Assembly: GCA_017303905.1 (NCBI GenBank) | Contig: JAFLBH010000004.1 | Coordinates: 248,001-312,000, forward strand | From: Bacteroidota bacterium | GTDB lineage: Bacteria; Bacteroidota; Bacteroidia; B-17B0; Aurantibacillaceae | DNA: 64,000 nt | Direction of reading: 5' to 3' | Part shown: positions 17,150 to 25,742 of the stretch, one piece after another | Position numbering within the stretch: the stretch's first letter is position 1 | How the letters are laid out: each line of letters starts with the position of its first letter | Translations under genes and position numbers: made by a program | The notes under the pieces: generated by a model | The model's input: the letters and a program-made list of their open reading frames with translations, nothing else | Databases searched by the model: none | What the model was told of the DNA's origin: nothing

Positions 17150-18279
17150 TTATTTGGCTTGTGAAACATTTTTGAAATGTGAAAAACAGGATACGTTGCT
17201 AAAAGAACGATTTCGTAGAAGAATGACAAAGCCCAAAGGTCGGGTTCATTAAACTTCTTTGCGGCTTTATTAAAGATAATCATTTGAAACATTATTTTCA
17301 ATAAAAAAAGACCAAGCCCTACCAAAACGGTGCCCTTAAAGCAAAAAAGAACGACCAATGTGGCATAAAACAAGTACTTTAAAGCAAATGAGGCTCCAAT
17401 TTTTGCCCTTGAAGAAGAAGTATAATGCGGCGCAGTGGTTAAATGACGCATCTTCTGACGTCGCCAATCACCAAAATTTGTTTTTGCTTTTGAATAGGTG
17501 ATGGAATGATGACTAATACACACATTGGTGTTTTCAGGAGTTGCCGCTTCATTCACAAATAAATCATCATCACCGGATGTAATGTGGTAATGACTTGAAA
17601 ATCCTTTATGCTTGAAAAATAAAGATTTTTTATAAGCCAGATTCCTGCCCACTCCCATGTAAGCCTTTCCTTTCATGGCGGCTGTCATGTATTCAAGCGC
17701 AATTAAAAAAGAATCGAAACGAATGAGTGTATTTAAAAAACCCTTTGTTTTGATGTATGCTCCATATCCTAGTACAATTTCTTTTTTGGTTGTGAATCCT
17801 GCAGCCATTTCGCTCAACCAATTGTCGGAGGAAGGATAACAATCCGCATCGGTAAATAACATGTTTTCATATTTCGCACCTTTAATCCCAACCATTACAG
17901 CGAATTTTTTACCATGCTTATAATACGCATCCTCTTTAATATTTACTTTACGAAGGTTTGGGAAAATCTTCGCGAACTCATCTATAACGGTCTCCGTATT
18001 ATCCCACGAGCAATCATTCACCACAATTACTTCATATTCGGGATACTCTTGCGTTAATATTTTAGGTAAAAATTCTGTGAGATTTTCATCCTCATTACGG
18101 GCACAAATAATCACCGAAACAGGCTCTCTTCCGTCAGATCCACCACTATGTGTTGTTTTTAAAGCCGCCACCGGCCAGTAAGCCATAAAGTAATAAATGA
18201 TAAGGGCCAAAAACACCAAAAATCCGGCAATGGCCAATATTTCTTCCAACCCAAATTGTTTAAATTCCGGATACCACAT
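17137..18279 (-). CDS. membrane-anchored family 2 glycosyltransferase
   Basis: A 380-residue membrane glycosyltransferase. It has one N-terminal helix (about residues 14-34), then a GT-A domain with VSVIICARNEDENL, VIVVNDCSWDNTE, MLFTDADCYPSS (the D-A-D metal site) and SGDDDLFVNE, then the R-Q-K/R-H region. Two or three C-terminal helices (about 300-365) follow. Such enzymes add sugars to lipids or polymers at the inner membrane; the acceptor is unknown. It is the first gene of the minus-strand operon, 87 bases from the divergent HAD gene, and overlaps the sigma factor gene by 13 bases. Confidence 0.87.
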   Translation of the reverse strand: MWYPEFKQFGLEEILAIAGFLVFLALIIYYFMAYWPVAALKTTHSGGSDGREPVSVIICARNEDENLTEFLPKILTQEYPEYEVIVVNDCSWDNTETVIDEFAKIFPNLRKVNIKEDAYYKHGKKFAVMVGIKGAKYENMLFTDADCYPSSDNWLSEMAAGFTTKKEIVLGYGAYIKTKGFLNTLIRFDSFLIALEYMTAAMKGKAYMGVGRNLAYKKSLFFKHKGFSSHYHITSGDDDLFVNEAATPENTNVCISHHSITYSKAKTNFGDWRRQKMRHLTTAPHYTSSSRAKIGASFALKYLFYATLVVLFCFKGTVLVGLGLFLLKIMFQMIIFNKAAKKFNEPDLWALSFFYEIVLLATYPVFHISKMFHKPNKWTN

Positions 18280-18319
18280 ATCTCACAAATTTACCTGCAC
18301 AGCCAAAGCCAAATAAAGA

Positions 18320-18328
18320 TATCTTTGC
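18320..18328 (+). promoter_or_regulatory. candidate promoter (-7 box) for the HAD gene
   Basis: TATCTTTGC fits TAnnTTTGY, 38 bases before the ATG at 18367, in the divergent spacer. No good -33 TTG is seen. Confidence 0.45.
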
Positions 18329-18366
18329 ATTTATTAAACAAAGAAATTAACAATTATCCCTTCCAA

Positions 18367-19014
18367 ATGCAGAACATAAAAGCTGTAATATTTGACATGG
18401 ATGGTGTGCTGATTGATTCAGAACCACTTTGGCGCCTAGCTATGATAAAGGGGTTTAATGATATTGGTATAGATTTTACCGATGAAGACTGCCGGAAAAC
18501 AACCGGGATGCGATTCAAAGAAGTAGTAAAACATTGGTTTTTTCACCATAATATCCGTCACATTGAGCCGGAGGAACTCGATAAAAATGTAATTAATCAT
18601 CTCATAGAACTCATTCACGCAAAGGGAATGCCAATTGATGGTGCTCCACAATTATTAGAGCATTTAAAAAAACTCCATTTACCTATAGGATTAGCTACTT
18701 CCTCTTCGCATGCACTGATGGACGCTGTTCTAACAAAAATTCAATCGCGACACTATTTTAAATCGGTAGTTTCTGCTGAGTTTTTGAAATACGGAAAGCC
18801 ACATCCTGAAGTCTTTTTAAAATGCGCTGAGGAATTAAGCATTGACCCGCAAAACTGCTTAGTGATTGAGGATTCGGTGAACGGTGTTATTTCAGCTAAA
18901 GCGGCGCATATGAAAGTTGTAGCTGTGCCTGATAAAGAGCATTTTGATGACCCGCGCTTTGTATTGGCCGATTATAAACTCAATAGCTTGAAAGATATTA
19001 TTAAATTATTCTAA
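18367..19014 (+). CDS. HAD-family sugar-phosphate phosphatase (HxpB/beta-PGM-like)
   Basis: A 215-residue HAD subfamily I enzyme. Motif I is FDMDGVLIDSEPLW with nucleophile Asp10 and acid Asp12. The cap contains TTGMRFKEVV, motif II is LATSSSHALMD, and motifs III/IV are KYGKPHPEVF and VIEDSVNGVISAKAA. The S-E-P-L-W stretch is typical of hexitol/2-deoxyglucose-6-phosphate phosphatases and beta-phosphoglucomutases; I favour phosphatase. A longer frame reaches back to 18256 but overlaps the divergent gene, and ATG 18367 gives the standard N-terminus. tgt follows after 41 bases. Confidence 0.87.
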   Translation: MQNIKAVIFDMDGVLIDSEPLWRLAMIKGFNDIGIDFTDEDCRKTTGMRFKEVVKHWFFHHNIRHIEPEELDKNVINHLIELIHAKGMPIDGAPQLLEHLKKLHLPIGLATSSSHALMDAVLTKIQSRHYFKSVVSAEFLKYGKPHPEVFLKCAEELSIDPQNCLVIEDSVNGVISAKAAHMKVVAVPDKEHFDDPRFVLADYKLNSLKDIIKLF

Positions 19015-19042
19015 ATTCCCTTTAAATAGAGCCTTATAGCTT

Positions 19043-19050
19043 ACATTTGT
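19043..19050 (+). promoter_or_regulatory. -7 box touching the tgt start
   Basis: TACATTTG at 19043-19050 (with a following T) fits TAnnTTTGY and ends about 6 bases before the preferred TTG start at 19056. Transcription would begin about at the start codon, giving a leaderless or nearly leaderless mRNA. Confidence 0.45.
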
Positions 19051-19055
19051 ATACC

Positions 19056-20186
19056 TTGAAATTTACTGTCCAAAATACCGACCCCAACAGCAAAGCCCGT
19101 GCCGGTTTGTTGGAAACTGATCACGGTCCGATTCAAACTCCCATTTTTATGCCGGTTGGTACAGCAGGAACCGTTAAGGCGGTACACCAACGTGAATTGA
19201 AAGAGGATATTCATGCTCAAATTATTTTAGGAAATACCTATCATTTGTATTTACGTCCTGGATTGCAGGTACTGGAAAATGCGGGTGGATTACACAAATT
19301 TAACGGATGGGATAAACCAATTTTAACCGACAGTGGAGGTTACCAGATATTTTCTTTAGCACATAAACGAAAACTGACCGAAGAAGGTGCGGCTTTTACT
19401 TCGCACATTGATGGAAGTAAGCATTTTTTTACGCCGGAAAGTGTAATGGATATTGAACGCACCATTGGTGCGGATATCATTATGGCTTTTGACGAATGTA
19501 CGCCCTACCCTTGCGAATTCAAATACGCAAAAGACTCGATGGGCATGACACATCGTTGGCTCGACAGATGTGTGAAGCAATTCAGAAGTACAGAACCAAA
19601 ATACGGTTACAATCAGGAATTATTTCCAATTGTGCAGGGAAGTGTATATAAAGATTTACGGATACAAAGTGCAGAATACATTGCGAGTAAAGATTGTTTT
19701 GGAAATGCGATTGGCGGATTAAGTGTGGGAGAACCTGCTGAAGATATGTACGCCATGACTGAAGTTGTGTGTAATATTTTACCTTGGGAAAAACCGCGTT
19801 ATTTAATGGGTGTAGGAACGCCAGTCAATATTTTGGAAAGCATTGCACTTGGCATTGATATGTTTGATTGCGTGATGCCAACGCGCAATGCCCGTCACGG
19901 TTTGTTATTTACTAAAAATGGCATCATCAATATTAAAAACGAAAAATGGAAAAATGATTTTTCACCTATTGATGACAGCAGCGAATGTTTTACCGATCAA
20001 CAATACACCAAAGCTTATTTAAGACATTTATTGCAATGCGGTGAAATATTGGCATCGCAAATTGCAAGTGTGCATAATTTACATTTCTATTTGTGGTTAG
20101 TGGGCGAAGCAAGAAAACGAATTATTGATGGTACTTTTTACGAATGGAAAAACAAAATGGTAATTCAATTAAATCAACGCTTATAA
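19056..20186 (+). CDS. tgt: tRNA-guanine transglycosylase
   Basis: A 376-residue Tgt that swaps guanine-34 of GUN-anticodon tRNAs for a queuosine precursor. Visible are FMPVGTAGTVKAV, LTDSGGYQIF with Asp92 as general acid/base, GGLSVGE, RYLMGVGTP and FDCVMPTRNARHG with the nucleophile Asp. The usual C-x-C-x-x-C zinc ligands near the C-end are not present: only one Cys remains in DSSECFTDQQYTKAYLRH. No ATG is available. The TTG at 19056 gives the family N-terminus M-K-F-T; a TTG at 19047 would add three residues. It is followed 1 base later by the LptG-like gene. Confidence 0.94.
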   Translation: MKFTVQNTDPNSKARAGLLETDHGPIQTPIFMPVGTAGTVKAVHQRELKEDIHAQIILGNTYHLYLRPGLQVLENAGGLHKFNGWDKPILTDSGGYQIFSLAHKRKLTEEGAAFTSHIDGSKHFFTPESVMDIERTIGADIIMAFDECTPYPCEFKYAKDSMGMTHRWLDRCVKQFRSTEPKYGYNQELFPIVQGSVYKDLRIQSAEYIASKDCFGNAIGGLSVGEPAEDMYAMTEVVCNILPWEKPRYLMGVGTPVNILESIALGIDMFDCVMPTRNARHGLLFTKNGIINIKNEKWKNDFSPIDDSSECFTDQQYTKAYLRHLLQCGEILASQIASVHNLHFYLWLVGEARKRIIDGTFYEWKNKMVIQLNQRL

Positions 20187-20187
20187 A

Positions 20188-21306
20188 TTGCTGACGATAA
20201 TAGATAAATATATCTTAAAGAAGTTTTTGGGAACCTTCGTGTTCTCAATCTCACTTATTCTCGCCATATTTATTGTTTTCGATATCAAGGAAAAGATTCA
20301 AACATTCGTTACTGATAATATTCCTTTAAAGGAAATTATTGTGGATTATTATTGCATGTTTATTCCTGTGTATGGGAATATGTTTAGTCCGCTTTTTACA
20401 TTTATCTCCATCATTTTCTTCACTTCAAAAATGGCGCACCGCACCGAATTTGTTGCCATTTTAAGTTCCGGTGCAGGCTTTAACCGAATTTTAAAACCGT
20501 ATTTAATTGGAGCTTTCATCATTGGATTTAGTTCTCTCTTGCTTAATCATTTCATCATCCCCTTAGCTCAAAAAAAGAAAATTGGTTTTGAAGACAAATG
20601 GATAAATAAAAATTACATCTCAGATGATAAAAATGTACATAAAATAATTGGTCCAAATAAAGTTCTGTATCTCGAATCGTATCAAATTAAAAGCAACACT
20701 GCTTTTAAAGTTTCCATTGAGCAATTTGTGAATAATCGCCAAACATACATACTTAAAGCTGAAAAAATGAGTTGGGATACCATTGGCAAACAATGGATAT
20801 TAATAAATGCGTTTGAGCGACAAGTAACACAACAAGAACGTTTAGATACGTTGACTTTCCAGAAACCAATTCATAAAGAAATTCATCAAACCTACGACAC
20901 CTTGCGAATAAAAATAGATTTTACGCCGGCCGATATGTGGCGATACGAAAGTAAGATTGAAGTGATGCCCTATTTTGAATTAAAAAATTACATTATCAAA
21001 GAGAAACAAAAAGGCTCTAATCTAATCGAGTTTTTTGAAGTGGAACAATACAGGAGAACTTCTTTTCCATTCGCGACTTTTATTCTCACCATTATTGGTG
21101 TGGCTATTTCCTCTCGTAAAGTGCGCGGTGGTGTAGGTATTCAAATTGCTTTGGGATTATTTTTAAGTTGTATTTATATCATGTTGATGTACATCTTCAC
21201 CACCATAGCAACAACAGGATTTGCATCGCCTATGCTGGCAGTATGGACGCCCAATATTATTTTCTCATTTGTCGCTTTCTATTTTTATAAAACGGCACAA
21301 CAATAA
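20188..21306 (+). CDS. LptF/LptG-family permease (YjgP/YjgQ)
   Basis: A 372-residue inner-membrane protein: three N-terminal helices (about 12-32, 55-78, 98-120), a periplasmic beta-jellyroll (about 130-270) and three C-terminal helices. This is the LptF/LptG layout of the lipopolysaccharide export complex. It begins TIIDKYILKKFLGTF after a TTG start at 20188, matching the usual M-x-x-I-D-x-Y-I-x-K-x-F start. One copy is seen here and its partner should be elsewhere. It sits 1 base after tgt and 11 bases before pyrC, a pairing with tgt that recurs in Bacteroidota. Confidence 0.88.
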   Translation: MLTIIDKYILKKFLGTFVFSISLILAIFIVFDIKEKIQTFVTDNIPLKEIIVDYYCMFIPVYGNMFSPLFTFISIIFFTSKMAHRTEFVAILSSGAGFNRILKPYLIGAFIIGFSSLLLNHFIIPLAQKKKIGFEDKWINKNYISDDKNVHKIIGPNKVLYLESYQIKSNTAFKVSIEQFVNNRQTYILKAEKMSWDTIGKQWILINAFERQVTQQERLDTLTFQKPIHKEIHQTYDTLRIKIDFTPADMWRYESKIEVMPYFELKNYIIKEKQKGSNLIEFFEVEQYRRTSFPFATFILTIIGVAISSRKVRGGVGIQIALGLFLSCIYIMLMYIFTTIATTGFASPMLAVWTPNIIFSFVAFYFYKTAQQ

Positions 21307-21317
21307 AATTAAATACC

Positions 21318-22649
21318 ATGAAAAAAACACTTATTAAAAATGCAACAGTAGTCAACGAAGGCATTATTGGTAATTACGATATTTTAATTGAAAACAACAT
21401 CATCGCCCGTATAGAACCGGAGATTGATGAGCAAGGTGCAAAGGAAATTAATGCGGAAGGATTGCATTTATTTCCCGGTATAATCGATGATCAGGTGCAT
21501 TTTCGTGAACCCGGATTAACACATAAGGGCGAAATTTACACCGAAGCGAAAGCTGCAGTAGCCGGAGGCGTTACCAGTTTCATGGAACAACCCAATACCA
21601 AACCACCGGCCATTACCATTGAGGAATTAGAAAAAAAATACGCACGTGCAGCCGAGTGTTCTTTAGCCAACTATTCCTTTTTAATGGGGACAACCAATGA
21701 CAACATTGAGGAATTAAAAAAATGTGATTACAGCAAAGTAGCCGGTGTGAAAATCTTCATGGGCTCCTCAACCGGAAATATGTTGGTAGATAATGTTAAG
21801 ACCTTAGAAAATGTGTTCTCGCAAGTAAATGCCATTATTGTTACGCATTGCGAAGATGATGTGATGATAAAGGAAAAACAAAAACAAATGATTGAGGAGT
21901 ATGGTGAAGATTTACCGGCTTACTTCCACCCTATCATTCGTAATGATGAGGCTTGTTACCGCTCTTCTTCTTTCGCGGTTGAGTTAGCGAAAAAACACAA
22001 CACGCGCTTACATGTGTTTCATATTTCAAGCGCAAAGGAATTAAGCCTGTTTACTAACAAAATCCCATTAAAAGAAAAACGTATTACCTCTGAAGTTTGC
22101 ATTCATCATTTATGGTTCAGTGATGAAGATTATAAAACCAAAGGTAATTTCATCAAATGGAATCCTTCAGTAAAAACAGCTTACGACCGCGATAAATTAT
22201 TTGCCGCGATGCTGGATGGCACCATTGATGTTGTAGCAACCGATCATGCGCCTCATACCATCGAAGAAAAAAGTTTACCATATTTGCAAGCACCAAGTGG
22301 CGGACCATTAGTACAACACAGTTTGCAGGCTATGATTCAATTTCATAAGCAAGGAAAAATTAGCCTGGAGAAAATCGCTGAGAAGATGTGTCATAACGTA
22401 GCCGATTTATTTAAAATCAAAAATCGCGGTTATATACGTGAAGGTTATTATGCCGATTTGGCTTTGGTGAATCTTAACAAATCCCAAACCGTTGATAAAT
22501 CAAACATTTTATATAAATGTGGTTGGAGTCCATTAGAAGGTACTACTTTTAATTCGGTGGTTGAGAAAACTTTTGTAAATGGAAACCTGGTTTACGATAA
22601 CGGAAAATTTGATGAAAGTCAGAAGGGTGACAGATTACTATTTGGCTAA
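21318..22649 (+). CDS. pyrC: dihydroorotase (type I)
   Basis: A 443-residue amidohydrolase that closes N-carbamoyl-aspartate to dihydroorotate in pyrimidine synthesis. The metal-site segment reads IIDDQVHFREPG (Asp58, Gln59, His61), so the first His of the usual H-x-H is Gln. Also seen are EQPNTKPP, VKIFMGSSTGN, HCEDD, FHISSAKE and DVVATDHAPH with the catalytic Asp. The D-Q-V-H form is, from memory, standard in Bacteroidota, so the gene is probably the functional PyrC rather than a decayed copy. It stands at the end of the HAD-tgt-permease series. Confidence 0.93.
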   Translation: MKKTLIKNATVVNEGIIGNYDILIENNIIARIEPEIDEQGAKEINAEGLHLFPGIIDDQVHFREPGLTHKGEIYTEAKAAVAGGVTSFMEQPNTKPPAITIEELEKKYARAAECSLANYSFLMGTTNDNIEELKKCDYSKVAGVKIFMGSSTGNMLVDNVKTLENVFSQVNAIIVTHCEDDVMIKEKQKQMIEEYGEDLPAYFHPIIRNDEACYRSSSFAVELAKKHNTRLHVFHISSAKELSLFTNKIPLKEKRITSEVCIHHLWFSDEDYKTKGNFIKWNPSVKTAYDRDKLFAAMLDGTIDVVATDHAPHTIEEKSLPYLQAPSGGPLVQHSLQAMIQFHKQGKISLEKIAEKMCHNVADLFKIKNRGYIREGYYADLALVNLNKSQTVDKSNILYKCGWSPLEGTTFNSVVEKTFVNGNLVYDNGKFDESQKGDRLLFG

Positions 22650-22717
22650 TTAGCGGTTGTATTTAACCCTAACTTAATCATAAAGCTCTAAGTAAAAGAT
22701 ATAACCCACATCTTCAT

Positions 22718-22729
22718 CTAAACGTTTAG
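22718..22729. promoter_or_regulatory. 12-bp palindrome with half-site repeat
   Basis: CTAAACGTTTAG is a perfect palindrome, followed at once by a second half ATAAACGTT. It sits about 110 bases upstream of the promoter of the 22881 gene and may be an operator. The evidence is the symmetry only. Confidence 0.35.
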
Positions 22730-22826
22730 ATAAACGTTCCGCTCATTTATTTTTTTGCTTTACTCAGCAAAATTTTAGATTTCAATAATCAATAAGTTAT
22801 TGTTAACGATTCCTCTCAATAAATAC

Positions 22827-22856
22827 TTGACATACAGTATAATTTGTTATTTTTGT
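22827..22856 (+). promoter_or_regulatory. Bacteroidota-type promoter (-33 TTG / -7 TAnnTTTG)
   Basis: TTG at 22827-22829, then 18 bases, then TATTTTTGT at 22848-22856. Both elements and the spacing fit the phylum's primary sigma factor. The leader to the ATG at 22881 is about 17 bases. It probably drives the 22881 and 23155 genes. Confidence 0.7.
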
Positions 22857-22880
22857 ATATACATAAGAAAGAAATTTAAA

Positions 22881-23153
22881 ATGGCAAAATATGCTTTTAT
22901 AACTTTTAGTCTATTTTCTTCAACTATTTGCTTTAGTCAGAATATAGATAATAACGTTAAAGAAATTTCAAAGAAGCCTCTTAAATCCGAAACAGAAGAA
23001 AAAGTGAAGCCTTCATTGAAAGAAGAGTATACAGGAACTAAACCTAATCCAATTAATCCGGATTCTTTGCAAGTGATTATGTACAATCCATCCAACGAAA
23101 CAACAGATAAAAAATCATCTTCTTCAGATAAAAATTCTTCCAAACCTCATTAA
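22881..23153 (+). CDS. small secreted Lys/Ser-rich protein
   Basis: A 90-residue protein: signal peptide (about residues 1-19, ending C-F-S-Q), then a charged, low-complexity region rich in Lys, Glu, Pro and Ser and ending KSSSSDKNSSKPH. No domain is recognised, and it is probably disordered in the periplasm or outside. A longer frame from 22800 would extend upstream of the promoter, so ATG 22881 is used. It is followed after 1 base by a T9SS cargo gene and shares its promoter. Confidence 0.6.
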   Translation: MAKYAFITFSLFSSTICFSQNIDNNVKEISKKPLKSETEEKVKPSLKEEYTGTKPNPINPDSLQVIMYNPSNETTDKKSSSSDKNSSKPH

Positions 23154-23154
23154 A

Positions 23155-24771
23155 ATGAAAAGACTATTAACTTATTTAATTATCCTTTCATCTTTCAGAA
23201 TTATTGCGCAACCTGCAAATAATAACTGTGCCAGCGCTACGAATTTAACGGTAAACGGATCTCTTTTATGCGCGCAAAACATGGCCTCTTCTAATCTGCA
23301 GGCTAGCGAGTGTACAGTAAGTTATGGAGGCGGTACATCCGGTGCATCAGTTTGGTATAGTTTTACGGCAAGTCAAACTTCCATGGTTCTAAATTTTCTA
23401 CTTACAAATACTCCGGGATGTTACCCAATTATTTCCGTATTTGGGCCATTTGCAAGCGTTGCAGGAGGATGTTCAACAGCAGGGGTTTTTGGTGCTCCTT
23501 GCGGTGGAGCCCCGGCATATAATTGGACTACCAATAATAATTATCAAGGGGCTGAAACTTCTTTTTATTTATTATCGAATGGTGATTCGGGAAACCATCC
23601 ACTCTTAACAGGCTTAACTGTTGGGGGCGTTTATTTAATCCGAATTCAAAGTGCTAGTGGTGGTGGATGTGGTGCTACTTTACCTAACTTTTGTATAAGT
23701 GTAGCCACTCCTGCGGCGAATTCCAGCCCACCTACTGCTTCTGCTATTAACGCTTGTGGCGTTACTTTCACAGGTACAACTAATGGTGGATATTATAATA
23801 ACGGTGCAGAAAACGGTGGAGGATTTGGTCAGTTAGATAATAATGCCGGTACCACTTGTCCTTCATGTGTAACTCCCGGTGATGATGTAAATTTTGTTAT
23901 TAATAACATTTCATGGTACACATTCTGCGCCTCTTCGGCAGGCACATGGAATGTACAATTCTCAGTGAGTAATTGTGTGTTAGCTGCTCCGAATAATGGT
24001 GCTCAAATTGCAGTGTTTACAGGAACAACAACCGCACTAACACAAGTATGGCAAAGTACTCCTTCTTGTGGAGGATTAGGAAATGGTCAGGTACCAAATG
24101 GCTGTTCGGTTACTTCTTCTAACTTTAATGTAGCTGCGGGCCAATGTGCTTACATGGCTGTAGATGGATTTGCCGGAGATGCTTGTAATTATTCCATTGT
24201 ACTAACAAACGTACTGGGTGGATGTAATGTATTACCTGTAGAATTGAATGGTTTCACCGCTAAATGCGAGAAAGGTAAAATAGTTTGCGAATGGGAAACT
24301 GCTACTGAAATTAATTCTGATTATTTTACGATTGAAAAAAGTATGGACGGAATTAATTTTTATCCGGTTGGTCAGGTAAAAGCTGCCGGAAAAAGCTACA
24401 ATGCTAAAAAATATTATTATGTAATTAAGGATGCGTTTGATGATATTGCTTATTACCGCCTTTCGGAAACTGATTTAAATGGAACATCAAAAACATTTAA
24501 TACTGAAGCTGTAAAAGGTTGTGAAGATCAAAGTTTTGTTGCTTGGGCTTCAGGAAATCAAATTAATATTTCCATAGCATCAAAATTTGCAGGTAAATAT
24601 AATTTCGAAGTTTATAATACCTCCGGTAATGTGATTATCTCTGGAGAACAATTTTATCAATCTGGTAATTCAACGGCAGTAATTCCTGTTGATGCTGAAA
24701 CTGGCATTTATTTCCTTAGAATAATTAGTGAGCAAGATACGCAAAGCAAAAAGATATTCATTCAAAAATAA
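23155..24771 (+). CDS. large secreted Cys/Gly-rich protein with T9SS tail
   Basis: A 538-residue secreted protein. The signal peptide (residues about 1-18, ending I-I-A-Q) is followed by two related Cys- and Asn/Gly-rich beta domains (about 20-180 and 190-355) with ASVWYSFTASQ and ISWYTFCASSAGTW. Next is the pre-tail module LPVELNGFTAKCEKGKIVCE with WETATEINSDYFTIEKS and YYRLSETDLNG, typical just before Bacteroidota sorting domains, and then the tail ending YFLRIISEQDTQSKKIFIQK. The domain pairs resemble bacterial pre-peptidase C-type or adhesin modules. Ligand unknown. Confidence 0.83.
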   Translation: MKRLLTYLIILSSFRIIAQPANNNCASATNLTVNGSLLCAQNMASSNLQASECTVSYGGGTSGASVWYSFTASQTSMVLNFLLTNTPGCYPIISVFGPFASVAGGCSTAGVFGAPCGGAPAYNWTTNNNYQGAETSFYLLSNGDSGNHPLLTGLTVGGVYLIRIQSASGGGCGATLPNFCISVATPAANSSPPTASAINACGVTFTGTTNGGYYNNGAENGGGFGQLDNNAGTTCPSCVTPGDDVNFVINNISWYTFCASSAGTWNVQFSVSNCVLAAPNNGAQIAVFTGTTTALTQVWQSTPSCGGLGNGQVPNGCSVTSSNFNVAAGQCAYMAVDGFAGDACNYSIVLTNVLGGCNVLPVELNGFTAKCEKGKIVCEWETATEINSDYFTIEKSMDGINFYPVGQVKAAGKSYNAKKYYYVIKDAFDDIAYYRLSETDLNGTSKTFNTEAVKGCEDQSFVAWASGNQINISIASKFAGKYNFEVYNTSGNVIISGEQFYQSGNSTAVIPVDAETGIYFLRIISEQDTQSKKIFIQK

Positions 24772-24786
24772 TCCAATACAAAACAT

Positions 24787-24795
24787 TACTTTTGT
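24787..24795 (+). promoter_or_regulatory. candidate suhB promoter (-7 box) within a repeated 19-mer
   Basis: TACTTTTGT fits TAnnTTTGY, 45 bases before the suhB ATG. It lies in AAACATTACTTTTGTAAAG (24781-24799), which recurs exactly at 28738-28756 before another gene. Confidence 0.5.
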
Positions 24796-24820
24796 AAAGC
24801 CTCTTAATTGAGGCTTTTTT
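24796..24820 (+). terminator. terminator after the T9SS cargo gene
   Basis: AAAGCCTC, loop TTAATT, GAGGCTTTTTT. The stem has 8 pairs and a T-run, 24 bases after the stop at 24771. It directly follows, and overlaps by transcript, the suhB promoter. Confidence 0.75.
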
Positions 24821-24839
24821 ATTTCTAATACTTAAATCC

Positions 24840-25637
24840 ATGATAATAGTAAGTTTAAATTCCATTTTACCGCATGTAGTAAAAACAGCAAAAAAAGCCG
24901 GTGCGTTCATTAAGAAAGAACGTGAAACTTTCAATAACTCAAAAGTTGAAGTAAAAGGATTAAACGATTTGGTGAGTTATGTTGACAAAACCGCTGAGGA
25001 AATGATCGTGAACGATCTTAATGAAATTATTCCTGGTTGTGGATTTATCGTTGAGGAAAATTCTGCCGCCGGAAAAAAAGAATACAACTGGATAGTTGAC
25101 CCTTTAGACGGTACCACTAATTTTGTGCATGGGATTCCTTGCTATGCAGTGAGCATTGCATTAGAACATAATGGTGAAATTGTATTAGGTGTAGTGTATG
25201 AGATTACGCGTAACGAATGTTTTACCGCAGTTAAAGGACGTGGTGCTTATTTAAATAACAATCCTATTAAAGTATCAGAGAACAAAAGATTAAAAGACAG
25301 TTTAATTGCAACAGGCTTCCCAATTTATAATTTTTCGAAATTGGACGGTTATATGAAAGCTTTAAAACATTTGATGCAAAACACACATGGTGTTCGCCGT
25401 ATAGGTGCTGCGGCTCCTGACTTATGTTACTTAGCTTGCGGACGTGTTGATGGTTTTTTTGAATATAATTTGAGTCCGTGGGATGTGGCTGCTGCTGCAC
25501 TCATTGTAGAAGAAGCCGGTGGTACCATTACCGATTTTAAAGACGGTGATAATTGGTTATACGGAAAAGAAATCATCGGCAGTAACGGACTCATTAAAGA
25601 CGAACTTAATGATGTTGTGATTGGGAATTTGATGTAG
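24840..25637 (+). CDS. suhB: inositol-1-monophosphatase family protein
   Basis: A 265-residue Mg-dependent phosphatase of the IMPase/SuhB family. Metal and catalytic motifs are complete: GFIVEENSA (Glu), WIVDPLDGTTNFVHG (Asp-x-x-Asp) and SPWDVAAAALIVEEAGG (Asp). It would release phosphate from inositol phosphates or related sugar phosphates in the cytoplasm; which substrate is not visible. It is a single gene with its own promoter and a strong bidirectional terminator after it. Confidence 0.92.
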   Translation: MIIVSLNSILPHVVKTAKKAGAFIKKERETFNNSKVEVKGLNDLVSYVDKTAEEMIVNDLNEIIPGCGFIVEENSAAGKKEYNWIVDPLDGTTNFVHGIPCYAVSIALEHNGEIVLGVVYEITRNECFTAVKGRGAYLNNNPIKVSENKRLKDSLIATGFPIYNFSKLDGYMKALKHLMQNTHGVRRIGAAAPDLCYLACGRVDGFFEYNLSPWDVAAAALIVEEAGGTITDFKDGDNWLYGKEIIGSNGLIKDELNDVVIGNLM

Positions 25638-25694
25638 GGTTTATTTACCTTTCAGGAACAGAGGATTGAAAATCCATAGAGTATTAATCTATCA

Positions 25695-25726
25695 CAAAAA
25701 AGCCAATCGAATTGATTGGCTTTTTT
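25695..25726. terminator. bidirectional terminator
   Basis: AAAAAAGCCAATC, loop GAATT (near-symmetric), GATTGGCTTTTTT: a 13-bp perfect stem between suhB and the converging serine hydrolase gene. Confidence 0.9.
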
Positions 25727-25742
25727 GTTTATGTTTTATGCT

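Noticed and set aside
22838-22843. TATAAT with TTGACA as a sigma70 promoter
   Set aside because: The two hexamers are only 5 bases apart, so they cannot be a -35/-10 pair. The TTG/TAnnTTTG reading with 18-base spacing fits the phylum.
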